Shown piece by piece: positions 5,250 to 6,005 of a DNA stretch of 6,005 nucleotides. The notes beneath the pieces are model-generated. The model saw only the letters and a program-made list of their open reading frames with translations, searched no databases and had not been told where the DNA came from. Source of the stretch: Chthoniobacterales bacterium (GTDB lineage: Bacteria > Verrucomicrobiota > Verrucomicrobiia > Chthoniobacterales > UBA10450); the NCBI GenBank assembly GCA_013812515.1, contig JACCTI010000206.1, forward strand, positions 1-6,005, given 5' to 3'. Numbering within the stretch: position 1 is the stretch's first letter; every line of letters starts with the position of its first letter. The translations under genes and the position numbers were made by a program.

Positions 5250-6005
5250 GCGGAAAATGCTGCTTCATCCAATTCAAATCGCTGCGGTGCGCAGCGGGCT
5301 GAGTCAGCATGTGATCCGCGTTTGGGAGCGGCGATATGGCGCGGTCAAACCTAAGCGGGATGATTTTGGGCGGCGACTTTACTCCGATAAGGAGATCGAG
5401 CGGCTGGCGTCCTTGCGTGAGGTCACGCAAGCCGGTCGATCGATCGGCACAATCGCGCAGCTAAGTGCGAAACAGCTCAAGAACCTCATCGCCAAGTCGC
5501 GGCTGGCGCAGAGCATTGGGGTCAGCCGCGTTAGTGCGGCTGTCCGCGCCGAATGCCTCGACGCTGTCAAACTGCTCGACGCGGGCGCGCTCGAAGAGGG
5601 GTTGCAACGCGGGCTTGTCGTATTCGGACAGCAGGGGTTTCTCCAGACTGTGGTCGCGCCGCTGGCCGAAGAAGTCGGCGCCTTTTGGCGCGACGGCACG
5701 ATGACCGCCGCGCACGAGCATTTTTTTACGGCATCGGCAAGAGTCTTTCTCGGTCGATTGAATAAGGAATTCGCGCCGGGATCTGGGATGCCGAACCTCA
5801 TTGTCTGCACGCCGACAGGACAGGCACACGAACTCGGTGCCTTCATGGTCGGGGTCGCAGCGACCCATCTCGGCTGGCGCGTGGCGTATCTCGGCCCGGG
5901 GTTGCCGGCGGCGGAGATCGCGGGCGCGGCGCTCCAGCATCGAGCGACCGCGGTCGCTTTGAGCATCATCTATCCCGAAGATGACCCGAATTTACCGGGA
6001 GAGTT
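5248..6005 (+). CDS. carH: CarH/LitR-like MerR regulator with B12-binding photoreceptor domain, N-terminal 252 residues
   Basis: An open frame continues past the right edge without a stop. Residues about 8-75 form a MerR DNA-binding domain: a helix-turn-helix with HVIRVWERRYGAVKPKR and the wing RRLYSDKEIERL. A four-helix cap follows (about 90-170), carrying W147-x9-E157-H158, the signature that in CarH packs over the adenosyl group of AdoCbl. The Rossmann-type cobalamin domain begins near 184, with TPTGQAHELG giving His194 as the likely lower Co ligand and Gly197, then exactly 41 residues to Ser239. In CarH proteins, dark AdoCbl-bound tetramers bind DNA and light breaks them up. Gln192 stands where Glu or Asp is usual. 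The start at ATG 5248 lacks a Shine-Dalgarno; ATG 5257 (three residues shorter) is equally possible. Placed divergently to a carotenoid operon, it is very probably that operon's light-responsive repressor. A light-independent CarA-like role is less likely given the intact Wx9EH. Confidence 0.88.
   Translation, partial: MRKMLLHPIQIAAVRSGLSQHVIRVWERRYGAVKPKRDDFGRRLYSDKEIERLASLREVTQAGRSIGTIAQLSAKQLKNLIAKSRLAQSIGVSRVSAAVRAECLDAVKLLDAGALEEGLQRGLVVFGQQGFLQTVVAPLAEEVGAFWRDGTMTAAHEHFFTASARVFLGRLNKEFAPGSGMPNLIVCTPTGQAHELGAFMVGVAATHLGWRVAYLGPGLPAAEIAGAALQHRATAVALSIIYPEDDPNLPGE

Noticed and set aside
5127..5354. 75-codon plus-strand ORF at the regulator's 5' end
   Set aside because: It is out of frame with the MerR domain, whose frame shows the RVWERRYG signature. 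The ORF ends shortly after and would overlap the real gene.
5379..5969. Minus-strand ORFs opposite the regulator
   Set aside because: The plus-strand frame encodes an intact MerR plus cobalamin domain with correct motif spacing. The opposite frames are Ser/Ala/Arg-rich shadows.
1..6005. Transposons, CRISPR arrays, tRNA or rRNA genes, and intrinsic terminators
   Set aside because: I saw no transposase fragments, regularly spaced repeats, tRNA-like folds or GC stem plus T-run. The window is almost fully coding and the ends of both transcription units lie outside it.

Overview
The window holds most of a leftward carotenoid operon and, facing it, the start of a rightward MerR-type regulator with a cobalamin-binding domain. 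The overall picture is light-controlled synthesis of a C30 (4,4'-diapo) carotenoid acid or ester. The DNA is GC-rich in the genes and clearly more AT-rich in the one true intergenic gap (about 5077-5247). Protein style, the small YgaP-like membrane protein at the head of the operon and the CarH-like regulator suggest a Gram-negative soil bacterium. Verrucomicrobiota is my best guess, from recollection of similar proteins only; Planctomycetota, Acidobacteriota or Proteobacteria cannot be excluded.

Layout, read in the direction of the operon (minus strand, from 5076 down to 1): a 66-residue two-helix membrane protein (4876-5076); a CrtN-like diapophytoene/squalene-type desaturase (3302-4867); an aldehyde dehydrogenase (1821-3305); a CrtP/CrtNb-like carotenoid terminal oxidase (262-1824); and the first 88 residues of a PlsC-type acyltransferase with a GTG start, cut by the left edge (1-265). 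The last four genes are joined by three 4-base stop/start overlaps (ATGA, ATGA, GTGA). None of these starts has a visible ribosome binding site, so translational coupling is likely. The only clear Shine-Dalgarno sequence in the operon is in front of the first gene.

On the plus strand, 5248-6005 encodes a regulator that runs off the right edge. It has a MerR helix-turn-helix followed by the CarH light-sensing signature: Trp-x9-Glu-His, then His-x2-Gly-x41-Ser. The gap between the two transcription units carries two tandem pairs of an 11-base repeat. One lies upstream of the operon and the other overlaps the predicted promoter and start codon of the regulator. That is the geometry expected of CarH operators.

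Working model (inference): in the dark, AdoCbl-bound regulator represses the operon and itself. Light breaks the cobalamin complex and the operon is expressed. CrtN desaturates the C30 backbone, CrtP oxidises a terminal methyl to an aldehyde, the dehydrogenase makes the carboxylic acid, and the acyltransferase decorates a later (probably glycosylated) product. No backbone synthase (CrtM or HpnCDE) or glycosyltransferase is in the window; they would lie further left or elsewhere.
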